Shown in pieces: positions 43,270 to 52,555 of a stretch of DNA of 64,000 bases (position 1 is its first letter; each line of letters starts with the position of its first letter). Under the pieces are notes generated by a model. The model saw only the letters and a list, made by a program, of their open reading frames with translations, was not told the DNA's origin and ran no database searches. A program made the translations under genes and the position numbers. Source of the DNA: Glutamicibacter halophytocola (GTDB lineage Bacteria > Actinomycetota > Actinomycetes > Actinomycetales > Micrococcaceae); the NCBI RefSeq assembly GCF_001302565.1, contig NZ_CP012750.1, positions 1,116,001 through 1,180,000 on the forward strand, in the 5' to 3' direction.

Positions 43270-44367
43270 ATGAGCAAGACCGTTCTTCAGCGCCACCTTT
43301 TTGGTCCGGGTCCATGCAACCCGTACCCGGAAGCCACCGCCGCCCTTGGCCTGCCGCTGCTCGGCCACCTCGACCCCGAATTCATTGCCCGCATGGATCG
43401 CGTGGGCGAGGGGCTGCGCACGCTGTGGGGAACGAAGAACGTGCGCACCCTGCCCTTGAGCGCCACCGGTTCGGCCGGCATGGAGGCAGCTTTTGTCAAC
43501 ACCATCAACCCAGGTGATGTCGCAGTCATTGCGATCAACGGCCTGTTCGGTGAACGCATGTGCGAAGTTGCCTCGCGTGTGGGCGCCGAGGTGGTGCGCG
43601 TTGAACATGACTACGGCACGCCAATTGACGCCCAGCGCGTGGCTGACGCCCACCCCAACCCGGCCGTGATTGCCGGTGTGCACGCCGAGACGAGCACCGG
43701 CGTGGTTTCGGATATTGCCGCTCTGGGCGCCATCAAGGGCGATGCCCTGCTGATCACCGACGCCGTGACCTCCATCGGCGGCATGCCGGTGCTGGCCGAT
43801 GAGTGGGGGATCGATGTGGGCTACGCCGGAACCCAGAAATGCATCGGAGTGGCACCTGGCCTGGCACCGTTCACCATTTCGGACCGCGCATTCGAGCGCA
43901 GGGTCCAGAAGCCGCAGTCCTGGTACCTGGATTTGGGCCTGCTGGGCGGGTATGCCACCGGCGCCACAGGTGGCGGGCGCACCTACCACCACACTGCACC
44001 GGTGGCGATGGTTGCTTCGCTTGAAGCTGGCATTGACCGGATTCTCGCCGAAGGCCTGGACGCGGTAACCGCTCGGCATCAGGAGGCGGGCAGCCTGTTG
44101 CAACAGGGCCTGCAGGAGATGGGGCTGGAACTGTTTGCCCAGGAAGGCAGCCGTTTGCCGCAGCTGACTACCGTTTACGTACCTGAGGCAGTGGAATCGG
44201 CGAAGGTTCGAGGCTACCTGCTGGAGCGATTCAATATTGAAATCGGCGGTGGCGTGGGCCAGTATGCCAGCACCGTGTGGCGCATCGGGATGATGGGACC
44301 GAACGCCAACCCGGGTTCGGTAGCCTTGCTGCTGGCGGCCCTGAAAGAAGCGATTGCCAAGGCATAG
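43270..44367 (+). CDS. Class V aminotransferase, alanine/serine/ureidoglycine-glyoxylate type
   Basis: A 365-residue PLP enzyme of fold type I, class V. The PLP lysine is K190 in GYAGTQKCIG, preceded by TDAVTSIGG. The N-terminal FGPGPCNPYPEA, ATGSAGMEAAFVN and the C-terminal YLLERFNIEIGGGVGQ with WRIGMMG fit the alanine-glyoxylate / PucG group. The reaction makes glycine from glyoxylate with an amino donor; the donor cannot be read. It converges on an FMN alpha-hydroxy-acid oxidase that could supply glyoxylate. Confidence 0.9.
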   Translation: MSKTVLQRHLFGPGPCNPYPEATAALGLPLLGHLDPEFIARMDRVGEGLRTLWGTKNVRTLPLSATGSAGMEAAFVNTINPGDVAVIAINGLFGERMCEVASRVGAEVVRVEHDYGTPIDAQRVADAHPNPAVIAGVHAETSTGVVSDIAALGAIKGDALLITDAVTSIGGMPVLADEWGIDVGYAGTQKCIGVAPGLAPFTISDRAFERRVQKPQSWYLDLGLLGGYATGATGGGRTYHHTAPVAMVASLEAGIDRILAEGLDAVTARHQEAGSLLQQGLQEMGLELFAQEGSRLPQLTTVYVPEAVESAKVRGYLLERFNIEIGGGVGQYASTVWRIGMMGPNANPGSVALLLAALKEAIAKA

Positions 44368-44422
44368 CCCGATGTTCTGGCTGCAGCAAGAATCTGTTGC
44401 CAACCAGGCCCAATAAGCATGC

Positions 44423-44466
44423 GCCAACGGCCCGGATTTCCTTTGCGGGGAATCCGGGCCGTTGGC
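44423..44466. terminator. Bidirectional terminator between aminotransferase and FMN oxidase genes
   Basis: A perfect 16-bp stem (44423-44438 and 44451-44466) with a 12-nt loop that can pair further at CC/GG. T-rich sequence follows on the plus strand. Confidence 0.9.
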
Positions 44467-44487
44467 GTTGTAGTTATTGCGGTGTTT

Positions 44488-45651
44488 CTAGACGTAATCG
44501 GTGATGCGGTTGCACTGGGCGAAGACGGACTCGTCAATCCCGGATACACGTGTTTTCCCGACAAATCCCATGGCGCCCTTGAACTCGTCGTGCAGGATCT
44601 TGAACGCCTTGCTGACAGCTGGTTCGCCACCGGTGGCCAGGGCATAGGCGAAGGGGCGTCCAGCCATCACTGCGGTCGCTCCAAGGCCGATGGCCTTGAC
44701 CATGTCGTGGCCTCGGCGGATCCCGCCATCGAGATAGATTTCCGCCCGGCCGTTGACCGCCGAAACGATCGAGGGGAGGACATCGATGGTGGCAGGCTGG
44801 GCATCGAATTGGCGGCCACCGTGGTTGGAAATGAAAATTCCATCGGCGCCCTCATCGACGGCCCGCGCGGCATCCACGGGATCCATGATTCCCTTGATGA
44901 CCAAATTTCCATCCCACTGCTCGCGAAGCCGGGCGAAATCGGCCCAGTTGGCACCAGGGTTCTTGTTCTTGGCCATCCACTGGTTCATTTCGTCCATGCG
45001 CAGCGGTTGGCCGTCGATGGAGTAGTTGCCGTAGGTCATTTTGCGTCCGGTGAGCCAGCGGTAGATCCATTGCGGGCGCATGGCGGTGGTCAGGTAGTCG
45101 ACCACCGGCGGCCGCGGCGGCATGGACAGCCCGTGGTGCAGGTCCCTTTCGCGTTTGCTCGAGGATCCGACGTCGCCGGCCACGACCAGGGTCTTGACGC
45201 CGGCATTCCGGGCGCGCTTGATGTAGCTTTCGGTTTCCTCGGGGTCTTTCCAGAAGGCAACCTGTGCCCAGAGCTTGTCGCCGGCAATGGGCGCTACCTC
45301 TTCCAAGGCGCACCCTGCCCAAGCGCTGTGGATGAAAATCGAACCGGCGTTCACCGCCGCACGGGCGACCGCTGGGTCCGATCCCGGATGGAAAATGGTC
45401 AGCATGCCCATGGGCGCAACGATCAATGGCAGATCGATCTGCTGGCCCAAGACGGTGGCATCGGTGCGCAAGTCGCTGAGGTCCACCATGGACCGCTGTC
45501 GCAGCATCAGCGCGTCGAGGCTTTCGCGGTTGGCCCGTGTGGTGATCTCATCGAGAGCGCCACCGTCCAGGTAGTCGGTGATCATTTTTGGAAGATGCCA
45601 ACGTGATGCTCGACGGTAGTCATCGATACTGACAATCCATTTGTTACGCAT
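44488..45651 (-). CDS. FMN-dependent alpha-hydroxy-acid oxidase/dehydrogenase
   Basis: A 387-residue TIM-barrel flavoenzyme of the glycolate oxidase / L-lactate dehydrogenase / lactate monooxygenase family. The FMN and catalytic residues are K253 (VIKGIMDP), H277 and R280 (SNHGGRQFD). The C-terminal phosphate site is YLDGGIRRGHDMVKAIGLGATAVMAGRPF. It oxidises a 2-hydroxy acid to the 2-oxo acid. The loop VGSSSKRERDLHHG and HSAWAGCALEEV differ from common lactate enzymes, so the substrate is open. It is the last gene of the ABC transporter operon, 27 bp after the ATPase gene. Confidence 0.9.
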   Translation of the reverse strand: MRNKWIVSIDDYRRASRWHLPKMITDYLDGGALDEITTRANRESLDALMLRQRSMVDLSDLRTDATVLGQQIDLPLIVAPMGMLTIFHPGSDPAVARAAVNAGSIFIHSAWAGCALEEVAPIAGDKLWAQVAFWKDPEETESYIKRARNAGVKTLVVAGDVGSSSKRERDLHHGLSMPPRPPVVDYLTTAMRPQWIYRWLTGRKMTYGNYSIDGQPLRMDEMNQWMAKNKNPGANWADFARLREQWDGNLVIKGIMDPVDAARAVDEGADGIFISNHGGRQFDAQPATIDVLPSIVSAVNGRAEIYLDGGIRRGHDMVKAIGLGATAVMAGRPFAYALATGGEPAVSKAFKILHDEFKGAMGFVGKTRVSGIDESVFAQCNRITDYV

Positions 45652-45678
45652 GGTGAGAAAACTCCAATTTGGAATGGT

Positions 45679-46443
45679 TTAGAGGACTTTGGCGAGGAAT
45701 TGCTGGGTGCGTTCATGCTGCGGATTGCTCAAGACCTCGCGCGGATCGCCCTGCTCGATCACGTAGCCGCCGTCCATGAAGACCAGGTTGTCCCCGACCT
45801 CGCGGGCAAATCCGATTTCATGGGTCACCACGATCATGGTCATGCCGGCTTTGGCCAAGTCCCGCATGACATCGAGTACTTCGCCGACAAGCTCGGGGTC
45901 CAAGGCTGATGTCGGCTCGTCAAACAGCATGAGCTTGGGCTCCATGGCCAGCGCACGGGCTATGGCGACACGTTGCTGCTGGCCGCCAGAGAGGGACACC
46001 GGGTAGGAGTGAGCTTTTTCAGACAGTCCCACTCGTTTCAAGAGCTCGTGTGCCCGGGCGGTCACCGTCTTGCGCTCCTCCTTCTTGACGCGAATGGGGG
46101 CTTCGCAGATATTCTCCAGAACGGTCATGTGCGGAAAGAGGTTAAAGCCCTGGAATACCATGCCGATGTTTTCGCGTGACTTGGCAATCTCTGCTTCGGC
46201 CTGCTTGCGCAGGATGCCGTTCTTGATTCGGACACCCAGCGGTTGGCCATCGATCTTGATGTATCCGCCGTCCATGGTTTCCAACTGGTTGAAGCAACGC
46301 AGGAAGGTGGATTTCCCCGAGCCGGAGGGCCCCAGGATGCAGGTGACTTCACCTCGCTTGACGGTGAGATTGATTCCCTTGAGCACTTCCAGGTGCCCGA
46401 AGTGCTTGCGCACTTCGCGTGCTTCGGCAATGACGTCACTCAT
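45679..46443 (-). CDS. Polar amino acid ABC transporter ATP-binding protein (GlnQ type)
   Basis: A 254-residue ATPase with Walker [10 protein letters not shown], the family Q-loop ([19 protein letters not shown]), signature LSGGQQQR and Walker [13 protein letters not shown]. The [25 protein letters not shown] ending is typical of GlnQ/HisP. It energises uptake with the permease and binding protein genes upstream on the same strand; its start overlaps the permease stop (ATGA). Confidence 0.95.
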   Translation of the reverse strand: MSDVIAEAREVRKHFGHLEVLKGINLTVKRGEVTCILGPSGSGKSTFLRCFNQLETMDGGYIKIDGQPLGVRIKNGILRKQAEAEIAKSRENIGMVFQGFNLFPHMTVLENICEAPIRVKKEERKTVTARAHELLKRVGLSEKAHSYPVSLSGGQQQRVAIARALAMEPKLMLFDEPTSALDPELVGEVLDVMRDLAKAGMTMIVVTHEIGFAREVGDNLVFMDGGYVIEQGDPREVLSNPQHERTQQFLAKVL

Positions 46444-47399
46444 AATTGGACTTTCTGGACTGTTGGCTGGCTTCTTTTCAGCGGGTTGAATCGCGAGGAG
46501 AGCTTTTGCTCAGTCCTGTTTCCCGAGCCGCGATTGAAATGGCGTTCAATGTAGAACTGTCCCAGGCTCAGCAGGCTGGTGATAGCCAGGTACCACAAGC
46601 TTGCAGCGATCAGCAGGGGGATGGTTTTGAAATTGGAGCTGTAGACCATTTGCGCCGAGTACAACAGTTCCGGGAAGGCCAGGACGCTGACCAGCGACGT
46701 CGTCTTGAGCATGGAAATCGTCTGATTGCCCGTGGGAGGGATGATGATTTTCATGGCTTGCGGCAGCACGATGCGCCAAAGAATCAAGCCACGCTTCATC
46801 CCAAGCGCCTTGGCTGCTTCGGTCTGGCCCTTGTGAACGCTGAGCAATCCTGCCCGGACGATCTCGGACATGTAGGCACCCTCGTTCAGGCCAAGTCCGA
46901 GAATCGCGGCCAGAAAGGGGGTGATGACGGCATTTGCGTCGACCGAGAAAAATTCGGGGCCGAACGGAATTCCCATTTCGATGCGGGGATAAATCGCTGC
47001 AATGAATCCCCAGAACAGCAGCTGAACGAATACGGGCACGCCGCGGAAGAACCAGATCATGAAGGCAGCTACCGAAGCGATGACGTAGTTCGGTGCCAGC
47101 CGGGCGAGCGCCAGCAGGATGCCGACAACAATGCCGACCGACATGGAGATCACGGTCAGGATCAGCGTATTGACGAGTCCTGAAAATAATCTCTCTGAAG
47201 CGAACCAGCTGAAGACCACGTCCCACTCATACCTCGGATTGGTGATCAGCGAGGTGGCTATGAGGGCCACTACCACGAGTACAATCCCCGCGGTCAGCCA
47301 CATCATCTTGTGGCTGGTCCGCGGGCGGGTCATCAGCAGTTCGTGCTGCTCATCGACGGAGGCCGGGGCAGAATCCGGATACCTTGAAATGCTAGTCAT
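46440..47399 (-). CDS. Polar amino acid ABC transporter permease (HisM/GlnP type)
   Basis: A 319-residue permease with a cytoplasmic N-terminal extension of about 32 residues, an extra first helix, and the five-helix HisM core. GLVNTLILTVISMSVGIVVG opens the core, and the EAA loop is EAAKALGMKRGLILWRIVLPQA. A single permease gene suggests a homodimer. A basic tail of about 30 residues follows the last helix. It begins six bases after the binding protein gene. Confidence 0.93.
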   Translation of the reverse strand: MTSISRYPDSAPASVDEQHELLMTRPRTSHKMMWLTAGIVLVVVALIATSLITNPRYEWDVVFSWFASERLFSGLVNTLILTVISMSVGIVVGILLALARLAPNYVIASVAAFMIWFFRGVPVFVQLLFWGFIAAIYPRIEMGIPFGPEFFSVDANAVITPFLAAILGLGLNEGAYMSEIVRAGLLSVHKGQTEAAKALGMKRGLILWRIVLPQAMKIIIPPTGNQTISMLKTTSLVSVLAFPELLYSAQMVYSSNFKTIPLLIAASLWYLAITSLLSLGQFYIERHFNRGSGNRTEQKLSSRFNPLKRSQPTVQKVQL

Positions 47400-47405
47400 C
47401 GGAAA

Positions 47406-48314
47406 CTACTGGGCCTTGTTGAAGGCGAAATCGGTGACAGCGCCGCTGCCTACGCCCCAGTCGTCGAGGACCTGCTGGTAGCGGCCGCTTTCGGTCAAGG
47501 ATTCCAGCCCCAGCTGCACGGCTTTCTCAAGCCCGGCGTCCTTGGCAAAGGCGATGCTGACGGGCGTGACATCCTTCTCGCCGAGCAGTTCGACTTTCCC
47601 TCCCTGCTTGATGGCGTAGCCCAAGGTCGGGCCGTCAACGTAGACTGCGTCGATGCGCCCGGATGACAAGGCGAGGATGGGGGCTTGCATGTCCGGGTAG
47701 GTCATGACATCGATAGCCGGCTTGGAATCAGCGACGCACTTTTTCGAGGCTTCCGGAACCCGCTTGAGATCCTGGAACGAACCCTTCAGCACGCCGACCT
47801 TCACTCCGCACAACTCATCAACCGCAAGTTTCTTGGGATTGCCAGGTGCGACGCCGATGCCGCTGCCCGACTGGTAATAGTCAACGAAGTCCAGCACCTT
47901 CATGCGCTCCTTGGAAGGGGACATCTGGGAGACGACAAGATCAAATTTTCCGGCAGATATTCCTGGAATGATGGCATCGAAACTGCCGCTTTCAATGGTG
48001 ACTTCAACTCCCATTGCCTCACCGAGGGATTTGGCCAGGTCTGGGTCGACACCGACTGTGGTGTGCCCGTCATCGGAGATGAAATGCAGCGGCGGGGAGC
48101 TTTCGCTCATGGTGACAACCATCTTGCCGCTGTCCTTGTACTTCTGGGGGAGGGCGTCGTGGGCAGCCTGATTGACCTCCACCCCGATAGCGTCTTTGCC
48201 ATCGGTTGCGGCACCAGATTCGCTGGTCGGCGATTCGGGGTTCGAGCAGCCGGCCAGTGTCAGTGCCAGAAGCCCGGCTACGGCCAGTGACGAGATCTTG
48301 AAGTGCGAGTGCAT
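47406..48314 (-). CDS. Family 3 ABC substrate-binding lipoprotein
   Basis: A 302-residue lipoprotein with lipobox LAGC and a Ser/Glu linker. Family 3 binding-protein features include MVVTMSESSPPLHFISDDGHTTVGVDPDLAKSLGEAMGVEVT and FDLVVSQMSPSKERMKVLDFVDYY. Ligands of the family are amino acids or related acids. ATG 48314 is seven bases after GAGGG; upstream starts are worse placed. It leads the operon that ends with the FMN oxidase and is divergent from a GntR regulator. Confidence 0.92.
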   Translation of the reverse strand: MHSHFKISSLAVAGLLALTLAGCSNPESPTSESGAATDGKDAIGVEVNQAAHDALPQKYKDSGKMVVTMSESSPPLHFISDDGHTTVGVDPDLAKSLGEAMGVEVTIESGSFDAIIPGISAGKFDLVVSQMSPSKERMKVLDFVDYYQSGSGIGVAPGNPKKLAVDELCGVKVGVLKGSFQDLKRVPEASKKCVADSKPAIDVMTYPDMQAPILALSSGRIDAVYVDGPTLGYAIKQGGKVELLGEKDVTPVSIAFAKDAGLEKAVQLGLESLTESGRYQQVLDDWGVGSGAVTDFAFNKAQ

Positions 48315-48362
48315 GATCATGCCCTCTCTGTTTTTATGGGGAAATGGTCCGAACGTCAGAAC

Positions 48363-48378
48363 AATGACCGTGGTCATT
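48363..48378. promoter_or_regulatory. 16-bp palindrome, candidate operator of the ABC/FMN oxidase operon
   Basis: AATGACC-GT-GGTCATT is a perfect palindrome 49 bp upstream of the binding protein start codon. Confidence 0.55.
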
Positions 48379-48407
48379 TAGTGAGGAAGGTCATGTTTTC
48401 CGATATC

Positions 48408-48430
48408 ATGTACCGTACATCGTGCACGAT
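48408..48430. promoter_or_regulatory. Two overlapping palindromes, candidate GntR operator
   Basis: ATGTAC-C-GTACAT (48408-48420) runs directly into ATCGTG-CACGAT (48419-48430). The first has the GTAC-N-GTAC form that fits FCD-type GntR sites. The pair lies about 92 bp upstream of the GntR start and about 94 bp upstream of the binding protein start on the other side. Confidence 0.6.
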
Positions 48431-48521
48431 TTAGTTTCAATAGCTTGAGCGCCTTATGAAGCTCGGCCGTTGATTCGTTGCGCAAGATTGGTCCGGAGCT
48501 TACGTTGGATAGGATTTCAAC

Positions 48522-49226
48522 ATGAACGCAATGCCGTCAGAAGAGTCAACACCTCTGATTGCCGCACGCCCGATGCTGGCAGATCAGGTATTCGACGCCA
48601 TCTTGATGCTGCTGCTGGATGACAAATTGCCTACTGGGTCGCAGCTTGGCATTGACGGCCTGGCGAAGAAGTTCCAGGTTTCCTCAACTCCGGTTCGCGA
48701 AGCCCTGGCACGCCTGGAGGCAACAGGCATGGTGCGGCGCGAAGCCTTGCGCGGTTACCGCGTCGCGCCCGAGCCGACGGCAGATGACATCCAGAAACTG
48801 CACGTGGCACGGTCCATGCTGGAACCAGGCATCGCCGCGCTGGCTTGCGCGCACCAGGACGACGAGCTGATCAGCAAGCTTGAAGCGTGCAACTCGGAGC
48901 TCAACGCGGCGCGTGGGGGACAAGCCTTCGCGGACTACCGGGCCTACTGGAAAGCTGACGAATTATTCCACCGGACAATCGTCGAGGCCGCGGACAACGA
49001 ATTCCTCGATAGGGCCTACTCGTCCATCGAGGGGCACATCCAGCGCTTCCGGCTGGTGGTGCAGAACGTCATGAGCGGCGAGCACACCATTGAGGAACAT
49101 GCCAAGATCATTGAGGCCTTCCGGTCCGATGATCCTTCGGCTGCCCAAGAGGCCATGCAGGCGCATATCTCAGGAATCGCTCAGCGCGCAGAGCACAGCT
49201 TTGCCAGCCAGCAGAATCCCGAGTAA
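48522..49226 (+). CDS. GntR family regulator, FadR/FCD type
   Basis: A 234-residue regulator. The winged helix at about residues 15-80 includes LAKKFQVSSTPVREALARLEATGMVRREALRGYRV. The FCD ligand domain follows, with LHVARSMLEPGIAALA, DELFHRTIVEAADNEFL and EEHAKIIEAF; its His residues usually bind a metal that holds a carboxylate ligand. The divergent ABC/FMN oxidase operon is the probable target, and a hydroxy or oxo acid the probable effector. Confidence 0.9.
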   Translation: MNAMPSEESTPLIAARPMLADQVFDAILMLLLDDKLPTGSQLGIDGLAKKFQVSSTPVREALARLEATGMVRREALRGYRVAPEPTADDIQKLHVARSMLEPGIAALACAHQDDELISKLEACNSELNAARGGQAFADYRAYWKADELFHRTIVEAADNEFLDRAYSSIEGHIQRFRLVVQNVMSGEHTIEEHAKIIEAFRSDDPSAAQEAMQAHISGIAQRAEHSFASQQNPE

Positions 49227-49577
49227 GCCCTGAGCGTCCAAACGGCGCCTCTGCGCAGTCCGCACTTATTGTGCATGGGGATTTTGGCAACTATTTGTTC
49301 ACGTGCGAAGCCCGCAATCGGCCCAGGGGTGAACGGATTTCTCCGGACTGCTGCGACCGAGCTTTCCAGCGCGCCGAGCGTCGGCAGCAGGCAGGCCAAG
49401 TTCCGATCGGTTTCATGAGTATCCATGGGCTCGGCCAGGTATCAAAATATCCGTGATAGATCAGCCGATTCGCCACGGCGAGTAGGGAGTATTTTCTAGA
49501 TCCACTATCCCTGAGACGAAGAATTGGGTAACGTCAGCTTTGCCATTCATTTCGTCGGCCGAAAGTAAGGAATAGCG
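49227..49577. other. Intergenic region without recognised features
   Basis: This 351-bp stretch between the GntR gene and the DUF4282 gene has no clear gene, terminator or repeat. Short open frames on both strands lack ribosome binding sites and family features. It should contain the promoter of the DUF4282 gene. Confidence 0.5.
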
Positions 49578-49952
49578 ATGAAGGCCCTCTTTGATTTCGA
49601 ATTCAGGAAGTTTGTCACGCCGTCAATCATCAAGATTGTCTATATATTGATCATGATTTTCCTGGCCTTTGGCTATATCGGAATAGTCGTGACCGGTTTC
49701 CAATTTAACACTGCCGTTGGTTTCTTGATGCTGCTCATCGTCGGCCCGCTGTTTGCACTGGTTTACTTGGCACTGGCTCGTGCAGGCCTTGAGTCGCTGA
49801 TCGCCCAGATTCGCACCGCGCAGAATACTGCCGAGCTGGTTCGCCTGGCTGGTGGAACACCGCCAGCGGAGGCCGGCAACTTGCCGGTCCCGGGCAACAC
49901 GCCCAAGCCCGGCGGCGGAAATGCGCCACCGGCAAATCCCTACCAGCAGTAA
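49578..49952 (+). CDS. DUF4282 membrane protein
   Basis: A 124-residue protein with the DUF4282 pattern: a short cytoplasmic FDFEFRKFVTPSIIKIVYILIMI opening, two transmembrane helices (about residues 18-42 and 48-68), and LARAGLESLIAQIRTAQNTAEL after the second. A Pro/Gly/Asn tail ends it. Function unknown. The gene stands alone before a terminator. Confidence 0.82.
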   Translation: MKALFDFEFRKFVTPSIIKIVYILIMIFLAFGYIGIVVTGFQFNTAVGFLMLLIVGPLFALVYLALARAGLESLIAQIRTAQNTAELVRLAGGTPPAEAGNLPVPGNTPKPGGGNAPPANPYQQ

Positions 49953-49959
49953 GAGAAAC

Positions 49960-49997
49960 GACAGCGGGCCTGCACCAGATGGTGCAGGCCCGCTGTC
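49960..49997. terminator. Bidirectional terminator after DUF4282 gene
   Basis: A perfect 17-bp stem (49960-49976 and 49981-49997) with an AGAT loop. It serves the DUF4282 gene and the convergent tct/uspA operon. Confidence 0.9.
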
Positions 49998-50021
49998 GGT
50001 ATCGGTTCAAGTACTTCGTGC

Positions 50022-50423
50022 TTACCAGTCGGCATACGCTTTCAGGGAAAGCACCGGGCATTCGGCCTGGAGCAGGATGCGCTGCGCGTTGCTCCCCATG
50101 AGGAACTTGCCCATGGCGCTGCGCTTGCGCAACCCGATCATAATCAGCTCGGCCCGCTGCGCCTGGGCCACCTGGAGTATCTGGTCAGCCGCATCGGCCC
50201 CCTGGGAACGGCGCTCGATCCAGAAATTGATCCCGGCAGCACTCAGCCTGGCCTCCAGCTCGTGAAACTGCTTCGCATCGATCAGACGGTCATCCACCAG
50301 CTGATCGCCCTTCGAGGAATTCACCACGACCAGCTTTGCATCATTGCGGCTCGCCTCGACGATGGCTCGTTCCAGGGCAGCTTCACCCTCAGGCGAGGGA
50401 ATGTAGCCAACTACTATGGTCAT
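50022..50423 (-). CDS. Universal stress protein, UspA family
   Basis: A 133-residue single-domain Usp protein. The ATP-binding pattern G-2x-G-9x-G(S) is visible only in part as [29 protein letters not shown], so ATP binding is likely but not certain. It is the last gene of the tctCBA operon and its start overlaps the tctA stop (ATGA). That coupling suggests it modulates or senses the state of the transporter. Confidence 0.9.
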   Translation of the reverse strand: MTIVVGYIPSPEGEAALERAIVEASRNDAKLVVVNSSKGDQLVDDRLIDAKQFHELEARLSAAGINFWIERRSQGADAADQILQVAQAQRAELIMIGLRKRSAMGKFLMGSNAQRILLQAECPVLSLKAYADW

Positions 50424-52051
50424 GATTCATCCCTTTCGGTACCGGCGCTACGCCCGTGCTTGCCTTCGGCCTTGTGCTTTGCCGCGGTAGCGGCATCGAA
50501 CTGTTCCACCTCGTCTTCGGTGATTTCCCCGCCTTCGGATAATCCGGCGGTCAGGATCGAATCCTTGCCACGGGCACGGCGGATTACGGAAATCAGCACG
50601 GGCAGCAGCAACAGGACTGCGATGAGGATGTAGATTCCCACTGCGAGAGGTTCACCCCACAAACCGTTGACGCTGCCTGCAGAGAGCTGGAAGGTCTTTC
50701 GCAACTGCTCCTCGGCCATCGGGCCGATGATGACACCAAGTATCAATGGAAGCACCGGCAAGCCGAAGCGGCGCAGGGCGAAGCCCAGCAAGCCGATGAT
50801 CAGCAGCAGCCAGAGGTCAGCCACCTGCATGTTCACCGAGAAGGCGCCAAGGGTAGCAAAGAACAAGATGCCTGCGTACAGGTAAGGACGCGGGATCTTC
50901 AGCAGCTTGGCCCACAGTGGTGCCAGGGGAAGATTGATCAGCAGCAGCAGCGTGTTGCCGATGAACAGGCTGGCAATCAGCGCCCACACCAAATCCGGCT
51001 CGTTCTCGAAGAGCAGCGGACCTGGCTGGATGCCCTTCATTGTCAGGAAGGCCAGCATCACGGCGGCAGTCGCGTTGGTCGGCAGCCCCAAGGCCAGCAT
51101 CGGGGTCAACGTTCCGGCGGCCGACGCATTGTTGGCTGCTTCCGGACCGGCAACACCCTCAATGGCTCCATGGCCGAATTCTTCGGGATGCTTGGACAGC
51201 TTCTTTTCCGTGACATAGGAAAGGAAAGTTGGCACCTCGGCACCGCCAGCTGGCAGGGCGCCGAAGGGGAATCCGAAAGCAGTGCCGCGCAGCCAAGGCT
51301 TCCACGAACGCTTCCAATCTTCCTTGCCCATCCACGGAGCGCCCACCGGGATGGTCCGCGCAGGATTGCTGCGCAGGTGCGCTGCAATCCACAGCGCCTC
51401 GCCGATGGCGAAGATGGCCACAGCCACTACGACGATATCCAGTCCGTCAACCAGCGGCGCGAAACCGAAGGTCAGCCTTTGCTGCCCGGAAACCGGATCC
51501 ATGCCGACCAGGCCAATGGCCAATCCCAGCCCGAGGGCTGCGAAGCCGCGAATCTTGGAGGATCCCAAAACCGCGGTGACCGTGACCAGGGCGAGCACCA
51601 TGATGGCAAAGTAGCTCGGTGCGCCGAGGCTGACCGCGAACTTCACGACGATCGGGGCCACGGTTACCAGCAGCGCGGTGCCGATGGTGCCAGCCACGAA
51701 GGAACCAATGGCCGCAGTAGCCAATGCCTGGGCAGCACGTCCGGCCTTGGCCATCTTGTGTCCCTCGATGGCTGTGATCACCGTGGCCGATTCACCCGGC
51801 GTATTGAGCAGGATGGAGGTGGTTGAACCGCCGTACATGCCGCCGTAGTAGATGCCAGCGAACATGATCAGTGCGCTGGAAGTCTCCATGCCGAAGGTCA
51901 GCGGCAGCAGCAGGGCCACGGCCATGGCCGGACCGATGCCGGGCAGCACGCCGACGGCGGTGCCCAGGATGACACCTGCCAACGCGAAGAGGAGGTTGAC
52001 TGGAGTCAGCGCCGCAGCGAAGCCATCCATCAACAGACTGAGCGTATCCAC
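50420..52051 (-). CDS. tctA: Tripartite tricarboxylate transporter large membrane subunit TctA
   Basis: A 543-residue protein with about twelve helices and the TctA motifs [22 protein letters not shown] and [23 protein letters not shown] mirrored second half has [24 protein letters not shown] and [17 protein letters not shown]. It imports tricarboxylates or related acids by an ion gradient with TctB and TctC. The C-terminal cytoplasmic tail is long and charged. GTG 52051 lies next to the tctB stop. Confidence 0.95.
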   Translation of the reverse strand: MDTLSLLMDGFAAALTPVNLLFALAGVILGTAVGVLPGIGPAMAVALLLPLTFGMETSSALIMFAGIYYGGMYGGSTTSILLNTPGESATVITAIEGHKMAKAGRAAQALATAAIGSFVAGTIGTALLVTVAPIVVKFAVSLGAPSYFAIMVLALVTVTAVLGSSKIRGFAALGLGLAIGLVGMDPVSGQQRLTFGFAPLVDGLDIVVVAVAIFAIGEALWIAAHLRSNPARTIPVGAPWMGKEDWKRSWKPWLRGTAFGFPFGALPAGGAEVPTFLSYVTEKKLSKHPEEFGHGAIEGVAGPEAANNASAAGTLTPMLALGLPTNATAAVMLAFLTMKGIQPGPLLFENEPDLVWALIASLFIGNTLLLLINLPLAPLWAKLLKIPRPYLYAGILFFATLGAFSVNMQVADLWLLLIIGLLGFALRRFGLPVLPLILGVIIGPMAEEQLRKTFQLSAGSVNGLWGEPLAVGIYILIAVLLLLPVLISVIRRARGKDSILTAGLSEGGEITEDEVEQFDAATAAKHKAEGKHGRSAGTERDES

Positions 52052-52555
52052 TTACAGCACCCCCGAGAGTATTCCGGCTGGGAGCTTGATTCCCAGACCC
52101 ATGTAGAAGCCGTAGAACGACCCGAGGGCCAATGCCAGAGAGATGACCAGGGTCAGCACCCAGCGCCGGGCGCCCAGGCACGTGGCGGCACCGAAGAACA
52201 TGATCGTTCCGGAAATGACCCAGCCGGCCCAATTGACCAGCAGGAGATTCAGGACGAAAACGCCCAGCAGCGGCAGCAGGACTTTCCAGTCCGATGGCTG
52301 GCTGAGGTCCACATCTTCGCCTTCTTCTCCTTCGGCCAGATTTCCGCGGAGAATAGTAATGACCAAGGCGATGGACGAGGCGATGAGAATGCCCGAGACG
52401 GCGTAGGGAACGGCCTTGGGGCCGACGACATCCGCCTGGGAGTACGTCACGTGCAGCTGTGACGCATCAACGAACACGATGATTCCGACGATAAGAAGAA
52501 ACGCGGCGAACAGGAGTTCGACGCGTTTGTTCTTTGCGGTGCTTACTTCGCTCAC
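52052..52555 (-). CDS. tctB: Tripartite tricarboxylate transporter small membrane subunit TctB
   Basis: A 167-residue protein with four transmembrane helices (about residues 11-30, 45-65, 92-130 as two, and 137-155) and an acidic cytoplasmic loop (EGEEGEDVDLSQP). This is the usual TctB layout. The GTG start overlaps the tctC stop (GTGA). Confidence 0.9.
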   Translation of the reverse strand: MSEVSTAKNKRVELLFAAFLLIVGIIVFVDASQLHVTYSQADVVGPKAVPYAVSGILIASSIALVITILRGNLAEGEEGEDVDLSQPSDWKVLLPLLGVFVLNLLLVNWAGWVISGTIMFFGAATCLGARRWVLTLVISLALALGSFYGFYMGLGIKLPAGILSGVL

